A program made the position numbers and the translations under genes. From positions 1-64,000 of the forward strand of contig JAKSMG010000004.1 of assembly GCA_024400755.1 (NCBI GenBank): 64,000 nucleotides of DNA, written 5' to 3'. Under the pieces are notes generated by a model that did no database searches, had not been told where the DNA came from, and was given only the letters and a program-made list of their open reading frames with translations. Shown piece after piece: positions 1-7,097 of this stretch. The DNA is from Bacteroidales bacterium. GTDB lineage: Bacteria; Bacteroidota; Bacteroidia; Bacteroidales; WCHB1-69. The first letter of the stretch is position 1; the number at the start of each line of letters is the position of its first letter.

Positions 1-21
1 TCTCACTGATTGTCAGTGAGA
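1..21. repeat. Perfect 8-bp inverted repeat at window edge
   Basis: TCTCACTG and CAGTGAGA flank a 5-base loop. The A-run lies to the right, so a U-tract would follow the hairpin on neither strand within the window. It may be a terminator or processing site for sequence to the left, but this cannot be decided here. Positions 22-193 hold no recognisable gene, only T- and A-rich runs. Confidence 0.4.
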
Positions 22-193
22 AAAAATTCATACGACCCGATTTTTTTCCGCTTTTTCCCTGAAAAAAGGCGTTTTTTTGCCCTTTTGGGGTCCCCTTTTT
101 TTCCCGATTTGGAAACTTTTCCGAAATCTTGTACAAAAACCGATTTTCAAACTAACAACCAATTGTGAATTTCTCACCCTTTTTTACACAAAA

Positions 194-237
194 AAAACTT
201 TCCCATCTGACTTTTGAGATCAAAATGGGAAAGTTTT
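194..237 (-). terminator. Intrinsic terminator after hpf
   Basis: Read on the minus strand, AAAACTTTCCCAT pairs with ATGGGAAAGTTTT and is followed by a run of T. It begins about 24 bases beyond the hpf stop codon and closes the xerC-hpf transcription unit. Confidence 0.75.
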
Positions 238-260
238 GTATAATCTACCCGAAATTTATT

Positions 261-560
261 TTATTTGGCGCGTTCTTTTTCCTTGCTCTTGACCAACTGT
301 TTCTTCAAAGCTTCGACTGCCAAATCCGTGGCTTCCTCAAAAGTCTTGGCAATTTTAGACGCAATGGCGTCATTTCCCTTAATCATCACCCGAATTTCCA
401 CTTCCTTGTTTTCAGGTTTATCTGTGTTCGCCAATTTCAAGGTTACTTCCGATCCGATAATGCCGTCGTGAAGTTTTGAAAGTTTTTCAACTTTGTCCGT
501 GATGAAAGCTTCCAATTTTTGATCAGCTTTGAATTTAATTGCAGAAATAGTTACATTCAT
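261..560 (-). CDS. hpf: Ribosome hibernation-promoting factor, HPF/YfiA family
   Basis: A 99-residue protein of the short HPF/YfiA (S30AE) family, which binds the small ribosomal subunit in the decoding region and silences or dimerises idle ribosomes. The sequence shows the family beta-alpha-beta-beta-beta-alpha pattern: an N-terminal strand (MNVTISAIKFKAD), a helix with LEAFITDKVEKLSKL, then strands ending in VEIRVMIKG and a C-terminal Lys-rich helix (DLAVEALKKQLVKSKEK). It lacks the C-terminal dimerisation domain of long HPF. It lies 15 bp downstream of xerC on the same strand and is preceded by a perfect Shine-Dalgarno sequence, which is rare in this phylum and fixes the start. An intrinsic terminator follows. 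Confidence 0.9.
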   Translation of the reverse strand: MNVTISAIKFKADQKLEAFITDKVEKLSKLHDGIIGSEVTLKLANTDKPENKEVEIRVMIKGNDAIASKIAKTFEEATDLAVEALKKQLVKSKEKERAK

Positions 561-565
561 AAAAA

Positions 566-573
566 ACCTCCTT
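566..573 (-). promoter_or_regulatory. Perfect Shine-Dalgarno sequence of hpf
   Basis: AAGGAGGT sits five bases before the hpf ATG, overlapping the end of the xerC-hpf gap. Other starts in the window lack such a motif, as is usual in Bacteroidota, whose anti-SD is occluded on the ribosome. Its presence here is therefore notable. Confidence 0.8.
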
Positions 574-575
574 TT

Positions 576-1472
576 TTATGCCCTTGGATGGGCTTGTTTG
601 TAAATGGATTTTAATTTTTCTATAGAATTATGAGTATAGACCTGTGTGGCGGCCAAACTGCTATGGCCAAGAATTTCCTTTATCGCATTGATATCCGCCC
701 CATTGTTGAGCAGATGGGTGGCAAAAGTGTGACGCAAAACGTGCGGACTGCGTTTATCAATCGTCGTAACGCAATCTAAATATTTACGTACAATATTATA
801 TATAGCCTTCGGATACATTTTTTTATTTTTATCGGTAACAAAAATACAACTATTTTTATTCATTTCTCCAAATTGTTCTTTGTAAACCGAAAAATATTTT
901 TCAAGGGCCTCTTTGGCAACATTGCTAACAGGAATGATTCTTTCTTTGTTTCGTTTTCCAAGCACCTTGACATTCTGTTCATAAAAATCGATATCCGACA
1001 ATTTGATATTCAACAATTCCGACAATCGCATTCCCGTGGCGTAAAAAAGTTCCATAATGGCCCGATCCCTGTATCCTTCGAAATTATTCTCAAATAAATC
1101 TGAAGAAAACAATTTCTCCATATCGTTTTTTTCCACGAAATGGGGCAGCCGCTTGGACACTTTCGGAGCGATAACACGATGCATAACATTTTCCGTTATA
1201 TGTCCCACTTTCAAATGATAATTGAAAAAGGATTTCAGGCAGCTTATCTTTCGATTGATGCTTCGCGTGGTGATACCCTCCTCCATCATCGTCAAAATCC
1301 AGGTACGAATAACATCCGCATCAACCGCAAGAAGATCGGAAATCTGAAAGGTCTTCTCCGCATATTGTGCGAACTGTTCCAAATCGCCTTGATACGCGAC
1401 AACCGTATTGGGTGACATTCGTCGCTCAAAACGAAGATAATCGAGATGCTGAGTGATTGGAATCGCGTTCAT
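576..1472 (-). CDS. xerC: Tyrosine recombinase, XerC/XerD family
   Basis: A 298-residue site-specific recombinase, the usual Xer length. It has an N-terminal SAM-like core-binding domain (residues about 1-90) and a C-terminal catalytic domain. The catalytic set is visible: Arg in ATGMRLSELL, then HVLRHTFATHLL (H-x-x-R), a late His in ILGHSSLAATQVYTH and the Tyr nucleophile in the same stretch. Xer recombinases resolve chromosome dimers at dif. XerC and XerD cannot be separated from sequence alone; the position beside rpsU and hpf is the conserved Bacteroidota arrangement. It has its own tandem -7 boxes upstream and shares a transcript with hpf. Confidence 0.9.
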   Translation of the reverse strand: MNAIPITQHLDYLRFERRMSPNTVVAYQGDLEQFAQYAEKTFQISDLLAVDADVIRTWILTMMEEGITTRSINRKISCLKSFFNYHLKVGHITENVMHRVIAPKVSKRLPHFVEKNDMEKLFSSDLFENNFEGYRDRAIMELFYATGMRLSELLNIKLSDIDFYEQNVKVLGKRNKERIIPVSNVAKEALEKYFSVYKEQFGEMNKNSCIFVTDKNKKMYPKAIYNIVRKYLDCVTTIDKRSPHVLRHTFATHLLNNGADINAIKEILGHSSLAATQVYTHNSIEKLKSIYKQAHPRA

Positions 1473-1496
1473 ACCATCTATATATTATATGTAACG

Positions 1497-1512
1497 CAAA
1501 AATACAAAAATA
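1497..1512 (-). promoter_or_regulatory. Tandem -7 promoter boxes for xerC-hpf
   Basis: On the minus strand TATTTTTG occurs twice back to back, each matching the Bacteroidota -7 consensus TAnnTTTG. The boxes lie 25-40 bases before the xerC ATG and after the rpsU terminator, so xerC-hpf is probably transcribed separately from rpsU. Confidence 0.65.
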
Positions 1513-1530
1513 TTGCGAATCACACAAGAT

Positions 1531-1566
1531 AAAAAAAACGAGGAACAGACGTTATCTGCTCCCCGT
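1531..1566 (-). terminator. Intrinsic terminator after rpsU
   Basis: Minus-strand hairpin ACGGGGAGCAGA / TCTGTTCCTCGT (12 bp with two G-U pairs, 5-base loop) followed by a run of eight T. It lies 25 bases downstream of the rpsU stop. Confidence 0.85.
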
Positions 1567-1591
1567 AATTTTTTTTCATGAAAGCTTTCTA

Positions 1592-1789
1592 CTATTTGTC
1601 GGCTTCTTTAGCTCTTAAAGATTCAACATAGATAGCTTTAAGCTTTTGCTCCCTTTTGAGAACGCTAGGCTTGGTGAATTTTTGTCTTGCACGCAATTCA
1701 CGAACAACACCTGTTTTTTCAAATTTTCTTTTTAATTTTTTCAGCGCTCTTTCGATGGTTTCGCCTTCTTTAACGGGAACAACGATCAT
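1592..1789 (-). CDS. rpsU: 30S ribosomal protein bS21
   Basis: A 65-residue basic protein with the bS21 signature: VPVKEGETIERALKKLKRKFEKTG followed by an Arg/Lys-rich C-terminal helix ending in AKEADK. bS21 sits at the 3' end of 16S rRNA and in Bacteroidota helps to sequester the anti-Shine-Dalgarno sequence. An imperfect SD (AAAGAGGT) precedes the start. The gene has its own -7 box, a palindrome in the leader and a strong terminator, so it looks monocistronic. Confidence 0.95.
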   Translation of the reverse strand: MIVVPVKEGETIERALKKLKRKFEKTGVVRELRARQKFTKPSVLKREQKLKAIYVESLRAKEADK

Positions 1790-1833
1790 AAAAAATACCT
1801 CTTTCTTTTTAAGTTAATACTAAAAATAAACTT

Positions 1834-1845
1834 CCCAAATTTGGG
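1834..1845. promoter_or_regulatory. Perfect 12-bp palindrome in the rpsU leader
   Basis: CCCAAATTTGGG begins four bases downstream of the -7 box (minus strand), at or near the transcription start. It may be an operator or the base of a leader hairpin. Its function is inferred from position only. Confidence 0.5.
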
Positions 1846-1849
1846 GTTG

Positions 1850-1857
1850 CAAAAATA
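1850..1857 (-). promoter_or_regulatory. -7 promoter box for rpsU
   Basis: TATTTTTG on the minus strand, exact match to TAnnTTTG, about 60 bases before the rpsU ATG. Confidence 0.7.
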
Positions 1858-1898
1858 CACTTTTTTTTAATACATTTCACTACCGTTAAAATTATTTG

Positions 1899-1906
1899 TA
1901 TTTTTG
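1899..1906 (+). promoter_or_regulatory. -7 promoter box for the DUF4340-ribD operon
   Basis: TATTTTTG, an exact match to TAnnTTTG, 21 bases before the ATG at 1928. It argues against the more upstream TTG start, which would lie inside the promoter. Confidence 0.7.
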
Positions 1907-1927
1907 CATTTTCAAAATTTTAGACCG

Positions 1928-2995
1928 ATGAAAAAGAACACTATTTACATTATTATCGCAGCCATTCTCGTTGCAGCCACTATTCTTGTCGTGTTATTCA
2001 AAACCAATGTCATCAAGACTTCCGGCGACTTGCTTGACCACGACGCCTTTGCCATCAAGGACACGGCTTCGATTACCAAGGTTTTTATGGCCGATATGGA
2101 TGGGAATAGTGTTTTATTGCAAAGGACCGACAAGGGTTGGACCGTTTGTGACAGCATTTTGGTTATGAAGCCCATTATGGAAGAATTTTTGAACACGCTC
2201 AACAATCTTACCGTTAAGCAGATGGTTCCCAAATCCGGACAAAATGCCATTAACAAGGTCTTGGCAACGGGTGCGGTAAAGGTTGACATTTATCAATATG
2301 CTCCAAAATTCAAAATTTTCGGAATTCCTTTTGGCACGAAGGAAAGAAAAACGAAGACCTATTATATGGGACCCGCCACGATGGACAACGTCGCAAATTT
2401 TGCCTTGCTCGAAGGTTCCGATGCCCCTTATATCGTTTATATTCCTGGATTCAGGGGCTATGCCACCCCCATTTATTCCACGAATTATGCCGATTGGATA
2501 AATCACGACGTGTTTCAAACCAAAATCACCCGTATCAAATCTGCGGAATTCATTGATTTGGAACATCCCGAAGAATCATTCAAAGCCGTTAAAGTGGGTG
2601 CACGTTTTTTTGACCTTTATAATTATCAAAATGAAAAAGTTCTGGTTTATGACACTTTGAAATTGATTGACATGCTTTCTGAATTTAGAGATAAAAACTT
2701 TGAAGACCAGGTGCTGACCTTGGATCGTGCAAAAATTGACTCCATTTATCACGAACAACATTTCAAAACAATTATACTTACTGATATTGAAGGGAACAAG
2801 ACCACCTTGGAACTTTGCCATTTATATAATGAAGATGTTGATGAAGAAGGAAATCCTATTACAAAATTGAATGAAGACAATTTTTTGGGATTAGTCAATC
2901 ACAATTATAACAACATCTATTTGATGCAATTTTATCATTTTGACAGACAAATTCAGCCATTGTCATATTTTGCCCATCAAACCATTCAAAAATAG
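1928..2995 (+). CDS. DUF4340 domain-containing membrane-anchored protein
   Basis: About 355 residues. The N-terminus is a single membrane anchor (MKKNTIYIIIAAILVAAT followed by more hydrophobic residues), and the rest is predicted extracytoplasmic with alternating strands. The pattern ITKVFMADMDGNSVLLQRTDKGW is typical of DUF4340, a repeat-like domain also found in gliding-motility-linked proteins; no biochemical function is assigned to it. The ATG at 1928 was chosen because a -7 box occupies the upstream alternative start. It is the first gene of a tight operon with ribD six bases downstream, but that neighbourhood gives no clear functional link to riboflavin synthesis. Confidence 0.75.
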   Translation: MKKNTIYIIIAAILVAATILVVLFKTNVIKTSGDLLDHDAFAIKDTASITKVFMADMDGNSVLLQRTDKGWTVCDSILVMKPIMEEFLNTLNNLTVKQMVPKSGQNAINKVLATGAVKVDIYQYAPKFKIFGIPFGTKERKTKTYYMGPATMDNVANFALLEGSDAPYIVYIPGFRGYATPIYSTNYADWINHDVFQTKITRIKSAEFIDLEHPEESFKAVKVGARFFDLYNYQNEKVLVYDTLKLIDMLSEFRDKNFEDQVLTLDRAKIDSIYHEQHFKTIILTDIEGNKTTLELCHLYNEDVDEEGNPITKLNEDNFLGLVNHNYNNIYLMQFYHFDRQIQPLSYFAHQTIQK

Positions 2996-3001
2996 GTTGT
3001 T

Positions 3002-3967
3002 ATGACCGTTGATGAACACTTTATGGCACGATGCCTACAATTGGCCTCATTGGGATTAGGTCGCGTTCAACCCAATCCTATGGTGGGAGCAGTCATTGTC
3101 CATAACGGCACTATTATTGGCGAAGGTTGGCATCGACAATACGGACAGGCCCACGCCGAGGTGAACGCTTTGTCTTCGGTTAGACAAAAAGAGTTGTTGC
3201 CCGAATCCACCATCTACGTCAACTTAGAACCCTGTTCCCATTTTGGCAAGACACCGCCTTGTGCCGACGCCATTATTCGGGAACGCATTCCCAGGGTCGT
3301 TGTCGGCACCGTAGATAGTAATGCCAAGGTGAACGGAGGCGGCATTCAAAAACTGAAAGATGCAGGCATAGAAGTCATTACCGGGATATTACCAAGTCAG
3401 TGTCGTGAATTGAACCAGCGTTTTTTCACCTACCACGAACAAAAACGCCCATACATTATTTTAAAATGGGCTATGACCGCCGACGGTTTTATGGATATTG
3501 ACCGTCAGCAAAATCCCAATGGGCAATACTGGATTACCAATGCGGAATTAAAAACCATTGTTCATCAATGGCGAAGCGAAGAAGATGCCATTCTGGTCGG
3601 CTACAACACGATGGTGAACGACCGTCCGCAGTTGACCACAAGACTATTTCCAGGCAAAGACCCGCAGCGTTTTGTTATGCAACGAGGCGAAGTAATTGAC
3701 AGCACCCTTCCCTACCAAATATTGTCGGAAGACGTAAGCGAAGCCGTCCAGCAGCTTTACGCGTTGAAGATTCAATCCGTCATCGTGGAAGGCGGTGCCA
3801 AAACCCTTCAACGCTTCATTGACGCAGATCTTTGGGACGAAGCCCGCATTCTTATCGGAGACCAAGTTTGGGGAAATGGTGTTCCCGCACCTCACATTTC
3901 CGGCATTACCACCAAAGAAAGCACTATTAACCACAACCGCATTCTCTATGTTCGACGACACCTATAA
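3002..3967 (+). CDS. ribD: Bifunctional riboflavin deaminase/reductase RibD
   Basis: A 321-residue enzyme for two consecutive steps of riboflavin synthesis: deamination of the GTP-cyclohydrolase II product and NADPH-dependent ribosyl reduction. The N-terminal half is a zinc deaminase with QAHAEVNAL (HAE) and the cysteine pair in EPCSHFGKTPPC. The C-terminal half (from about residue 150, RPYIILKWAMTADGF) is the reductase, with RSEEDAILVGYNTMVNDRPQLTTR and VEGGAKTLQRFI. Length is slightly below the usual 350-370. No FMN riboswitch is visible upstream, and the other rib genes are not in the window. The 3' end overlaps the next gene by 20 bases. Confidence 0.93.
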   Translation: MTVDEHFMARCLQLASLGLGRVQPNPMVGAVIVHNGTIIGEGWHRQYGQAHAEVNALSSVRQKELLPESTIYVNLEPCSHFGKTPPCADAIIRERIPRVVVGTVDSNAKVNGGGIQKLKDAGIEVITGILPSQCRELNQRFFTYHEQKRPYIILKWAMTADGFMDIDRQQNPNGQYWITNAELKTIVHQWRSEEDAILVGYNTMVNDRPQLTTRLFPGKDPQRFVMQRGEVIDSTLPYQILSEDVSEAVQQLYALKIQSVIVEGGAKTLQRFIDADLWDEARILIGDQVWGNGVPAPHISGITTKESTINHNRILYVRRHL

Positions 3968-4544
3968 AACCATCGCTGCCCCATCAGAAGGAATCTACCG
4001 CGAAAAAGGAAGCAAATTCATTGCTTTGGCATTTCCTGTCGAAACCGAAGCGATGGTCAAGGAACGCCTGGCAGAGGTTCAGAAACAGTATTTCGACGCC
4101 CGACATCATTGCTACAGCTATATCTTGGGGCCCAATAAAGATGCCTACCGCCTCAACGACAACGGAGAACCTTCCGGCACGGCAGGCCGGCCTATTCACG
4201 GACAACTTCTGTCCAAGGACCTTACCAATACTTTGATAATTGTCGTACGCTATTTCGGCGGCATCAAATTAGGAGTAAGCGGACTGATCAACGCCTACAA
4301 GACAGCCGCGAAAGAGGCCTTGGAAGCCGCCACCATCATCGAAAAGACCATCGACGAGACCTACAATGTAAGCTTTGACTATAGCGTCATGAACAGCGTA
4401 ATGCAGCTTTTGAAAGACCCTTACGTTACCATTTTAGGTCAAGGATACGACACGCAATATGTCATTACATTCAAATTAAGAAGACGCGAATCCGACCGCA
4501 TCGTTACCGCCCTGAAAAAAATCAACAGCGTGGTGGTAAAATAA
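3948..4544 (+). CDS. IMPACT/YigZ family protein
   Basis: A 198-residue protein of the YigZ/IMPACT family. The N-terminal UPF0029 domain contains GSKFIALAFPV, ARHHCYSYILG and NDNGEPSGTAGRPIHGQL, followed by the hallmark VVRYFGGIKLGVSGLINAYKTAAKEAL. The C-terminal part (from about residue 135) is the DUF1949-like ferredoxin fold. Eukaryotic IMPACT regulates GCN2; the bacterial role is unresolved. The start at 3948 (MFDDTYKTIAAPSEG) gives the family N-terminus and overlaps ribD by 20 bases, suggesting translational coupling. The longer in-frame extension is out-of-frame ribD sequence and is rejected. Confidence 0.88.
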   Translation: MFDDTYKTIAAPSEGIYREKGSKFIALAFPVETEAMVKERLAEVQKQYFDARHHCYSYILGPNKDAYRLNDNGEPSGTAGRPIHGQLLSKDLTNTLIIVVRYFGGIKLGVSGLINAYKTAAKEALEAATIIEKTIDETYNVSFDYSVMNSVMQLLKDPYVTILGQGYDTQYVITFKLRRRESDRIVTALKKINSVVVK

Positions 4545-4579
4545 AGAGAATGACATCCCTGTCAATCTTTATTCAAAAA

Positions 4580-4746
4580 CGGAATTATCCTTTTTAGTCT
4601 TGTAAAGAGATTCCGACTTCGCTATGCTTCGTCGGAATGACGATGAGGCATTGGGCAAGAAGTGGCGGCGACGGAAAGCAACTGCTATATTGTTAGGACA
4701 CGGTGTCGCCGCAAACATCTCAACAAGATTAAACGGGATAATCCCG
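4580..4746. mobile_element. MITE-like element, copy 1 (167 bp)
   Basis: The ends are imperfect inverted repeats of about 23-30 bp: the left end reads CGGAATTATCC, and the reverse complement of the right end reads CGGGATTATCC; both continue to TCTTG. Inside are two hairpins: TTCCGAC with GTCGGAA, and GCGGCGAC with GTCGCCGC. A second copy lies at 51829-51996 with the same ends, length and hairpins. It fills most of the IMPACT-rpoN gap and stops about 50 bases before the rpoN promoter. No coding capacity; no convincing target-site duplication seen. A transcribed structured repeat is the alternative. Confidence 0.7.
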
Positions 4747-4795
4747 AAAATAACAAGTAATTTTCATTCATAGCGTAAAATTCAAAAATTTTACG

Positions 4796-4803
4796 TAAGT
4801 TTG
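4796..4803 (+). promoter_or_regulatory. -7 promoter box for rpoN
   Basis: TAAGTTTG, exact match to TAnnTTTG, 20 bases before the rpoN ATG. Confidence 0.7.
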
Positions 4804-4823
4804 CATAATCAAACTATCATTGT

Positions 4824-6326
4824 ATGTCCAAGCAAGGATTAAGTCAACATCAGCAACTTGCCCAAAAGCAAATCACCTCACAACAAACTGTTCAATTGAT
4901 GAAAATGATTGAATTGAGCAATGTTGCGTTGGAGGAAGAGATTTTAAAAAGCGTTGACGAAAATCCCGCATTAGACATCAAACACGATGATATGGAAGAC
5001 GAATTTGTCAATCAAACGGAAAACAATGAAAATGAAAACGACAATGCCGACGATATTGCCCTTGAAGTAGATCGCAATCACAACGAAGACCCGTTTGACA
5101 ACGATTTTTTTGCCGAAGACGAACAAGACGAAGACATTCCCGCCTATCGACTATATGCGGACAATTATTCTGATGATTCACAAAAAGAAGGTAAACTAAT
5201 CGCCTTTGACCATTCTTTGCAAGAACAACTCCTGCTTCAATTGAACGAAATGGACCTGGATGACCGGGCCGCCGAAATCGGGAAATACATTATTGGCAAT
5301 CTTGACGACAATGGATATTTGACTCGGGAAAGCACGGCCATTTCCAATGAATTGCTTTTTTCTTACAACATCAAAACCTCTCCGGCGGAAATTGAACACA
5401 TCATCACGCATTACATTCAAGAACTAGAACCCGCCGGCATTGGAGCCCGCGATCTTCAGGAGTGTTTACTTCTTCAGTTAAAAAGGAAAAATGACAGTCC
5501 CGCCATCCTCATTGCCAGGGAAATCATCGCTAAACATTTCGACAGTTTTTCAAAAAAACACTTCGACAAATTATGCCAACAACTCAATCTTGACGAAAAA
5601 GACTTCAAAGCGGCATTGGCAGAAATCAAAAACCTGGATCCGCACCCCGTTTCCAATGATTCTTTCATCGAAAAAAACACTTCCGTCATCTCTCCCGACT
5701 TTCTCATTCATAATTGCGAAGGCAAATTGGATTTAACCCTAAATAATGTCCATATTCCAAAAGTTACCATCAATCAAGATTTTACTAAAGAATATCATTT
5801 TTTAAGCCAAGAAAAAAATGACAAATTGCGTTCTGATGCGGAAAAATTTCTCAAGGAGAATCTTGACAACGCCCACAATTTCATTCATTTGCTTTCGCTT
5901 CGGGAAATGATTTTATACAATACGATGTTGGCCATTATGCAACGGCAGGAGAAATATTTTCTCAGTGGAGATGAAAGCGAGTTAAAACCTATGATCTTAA
6001 AAGATATTGCCGAAAAAGTGAATTTAGACATTTCGACAGTCTCACGCGTAACCAGCAGCAAGTATGTACAAACAGATTTTGGCATCATTCTTTTGAAAGA
6101 CCTGTTTTCTGAAGCTGCCGGAGACGAAGACGTTTCGTCCAGGGCCATCAAAAAACTACTGGCGGAAATCATTGACTCGGAAGACAAGAACAAACCCAAT
6201 ACCGACGACCAGCTATGCGAAATCTTAAAAGACAAAGGTTACACGCTTGCCCGCAGAACCATTGCCAAGTACCGCGAACAATTAAACTATCCCAAAGCTA
6301 CCCTTCGGAAAGAAATTAATTTATAA
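4824..6326 (+). CDS. rpoN: RNA polymerase sigma-54 factor RpoN
   Basis: A 500-residue sigma-54. The N-terminal Gln-rich activator-interaction region is clear (LSQHQQLAQKQITSQQTVQLMKM), followed by the acidic linker (residues about 50-115), the core-binding domain (about 120-310), and the DNA-binding domain with a helix-turn-helix (LKDIAEKVNLDISTVSRVTSSKYVQT) and the RpoN box ARRTIAKYREQ near residue 480. It directs RNA polymerase to -24/-12 promoters in concert with AAA+ enhancer-binding proteins; none of these activators is in the window. It has its own -7 box, and tcdA follows after 15 bases. Confidence 0.96.
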   Translation: MSKQGLSQHQQLAQKQITSQQTVQLMKMIELSNVALEEEILKSVDENPALDIKHDDMEDEFVNQTENNENENDNADDIALEVDRNHNEDPFDNDFFAEDEQDEDIPAYRLYADNYSDDSQKEGKLIAFDHSLQEQLLLQLNEMDLDDRAAEIGKYIIGNLDDNGYLTRESTAISNELLFSYNIKTSPAEIEHIITHYIQELEPAGIGARDLQECLLLQLKRKNDSPAILIAREIIAKHFDSFSKKHFDKLCQQLNLDEKDFKAALAEIKNLDPHPVSNDSFIEKNTSVISPDFLIHNCEGKLDLTLNNVHIPKVTINQDFTKEYHFLSQEKNDKLRSDAEKFLKENLDNAHNFIHLLSLREMILYNTMLAIMQRQEKYFLSGDESELKPMILKDIAEKVNLDISTVSRVTSSKYVQTDFGIILLKDLFSEAAGDEDVSSRAIKKLLAEIIDSEDKNKPNTDDQLCEILKDKGYTLARRTIAKYREQLNYPKATLRKEINL

Positions 6327-6341
6327 CCACTTATATTTCAA

Positions 6342-7058
6342 ATGAATACAGATTGGCTAAGTCGTACGGAGCTTCTTTTTGGCAAAGAGAAACTGGAAAG
6401 AATGAAAAATGCACACGTTTTGGTGGTCGGCATTGGCGGCGTGGGTGCCTACGCGGCCGAACAGCTTTGCCGCGCCGGCATTGGAGAAATGACCCTGGTG
6501 GATGCCGACACCGTTTCTCTCACCAACCTCAACCGCCAATTACCCGCCCTTCATTCCACCCTGGGCTTAAGCAAAGTAGATGTGATGTGCCAACGTTTAA
6601 AAGACATCAATCCGGATATCAAACTACATAGCATTCACGAATTTATTCGCGACGAAAGGACACCGGAAGTGCTGGACAGCGCAAAATTCGACTACGTGGT
6701 GGATGCCATAGATTCCTTGTCACCAAAGGTCTTCCTCATCTATTTTGCCTTACAAAAAAATCTTCGACTGGTATCGGTTATGGGAGCCGGTGGAAAAATC
6801 GATCCGTCACTGGTACAGGTGGCCGACATCAAAAAAACGCATCAGTGTAAATTGGCCCACGCCATTCGTAAGAGATTGCACAGAATGGGCATTACCACCG
6901 GATTCAAAGCCGTCTTTTCGCCCGAGCCCGTCAACGAAAACGCCATCCTCATCGAAGCCGATCCCGACATAAACCACTTATCTACGGTTGGCACGATATC
7001 GTATATGCCCGCCGTTTTCGGATGCCACGCGGCAGCTACGGTTATCAATGATTTATAA
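6342..7058 (+). CDS. tcdA: tRNA threonylcarbamoyladenosine dehydratase TcdA
   Basis: A 238-residue E1-like enzyme (ThiF/MoeB superfamily) that cyclises t6A37 of tRNA to ct6A using ATP. The nucleotide-binding motif VVGIGGVGAYAAEQLCRAG is at about residues 28-46, followed by LVDADTVSLTNLNRQ and DYVVDAIDSLSPKV. The late stretch THQCKLAHAIRKRLHRMGI and FSPEPVN matches the TcdA/CsdL subgroup rather than ThiF. It lacks the CxxC zinc pair of ThiF, as expected for TcdA. It follows rpoN by 15 bases and is convergent with the polysaccharide genes. Confidence 0.9.
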   Translation: MNTDWLSRTELLFGKEKLERMKNAHVLVVGIGGVGAYAAEQLCRAGIGEMTLVDADTVSLTNLNRQLPALHSTLGLSKVDVMCQRLKDINPDIKLHSIHEFIRDERTPEVLDSAKFDYVVDAIDSLSPKVFLIYFALQKNLRLVSVMGAGGKIDPSLVQVADIKKTHQCKLAHAIRKRLHRMGITTGFKAVFSPEPVNENAILIEADPDINHLSTVGTISYMPAVFGCHAAATVINDL

Positions 7059-7068
7059 AATTGCCTTC

Positions 7069-7097
7069 AATGATAATCCAACTTTAACATTATCATT
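7069..7097. terminator. Possible bidirectional terminator hairpin
   Basis: AATGATAAT pairs with ATTATCATT between the convergent tcdA and O-antigen ligase genes; the right arm overlaps the minus-strand stop codon. It is A/T-rich and lacks a long T-run, so the call is modest. Confidence 0.4.

Noticed and set aside
1..21. Terminator for a gene left of the window
   Set aside because: The T-run on the minus strand precedes rather than follows the hairpin, and the plus strand is followed by A; kept only as an inverted repeat.
2900..3001. FMN riboswitch before ribD
   Set aside because: ribD starts six bases after the DUF4340 stop and the preceding DNA is coding; no RFN-type elements are visible.
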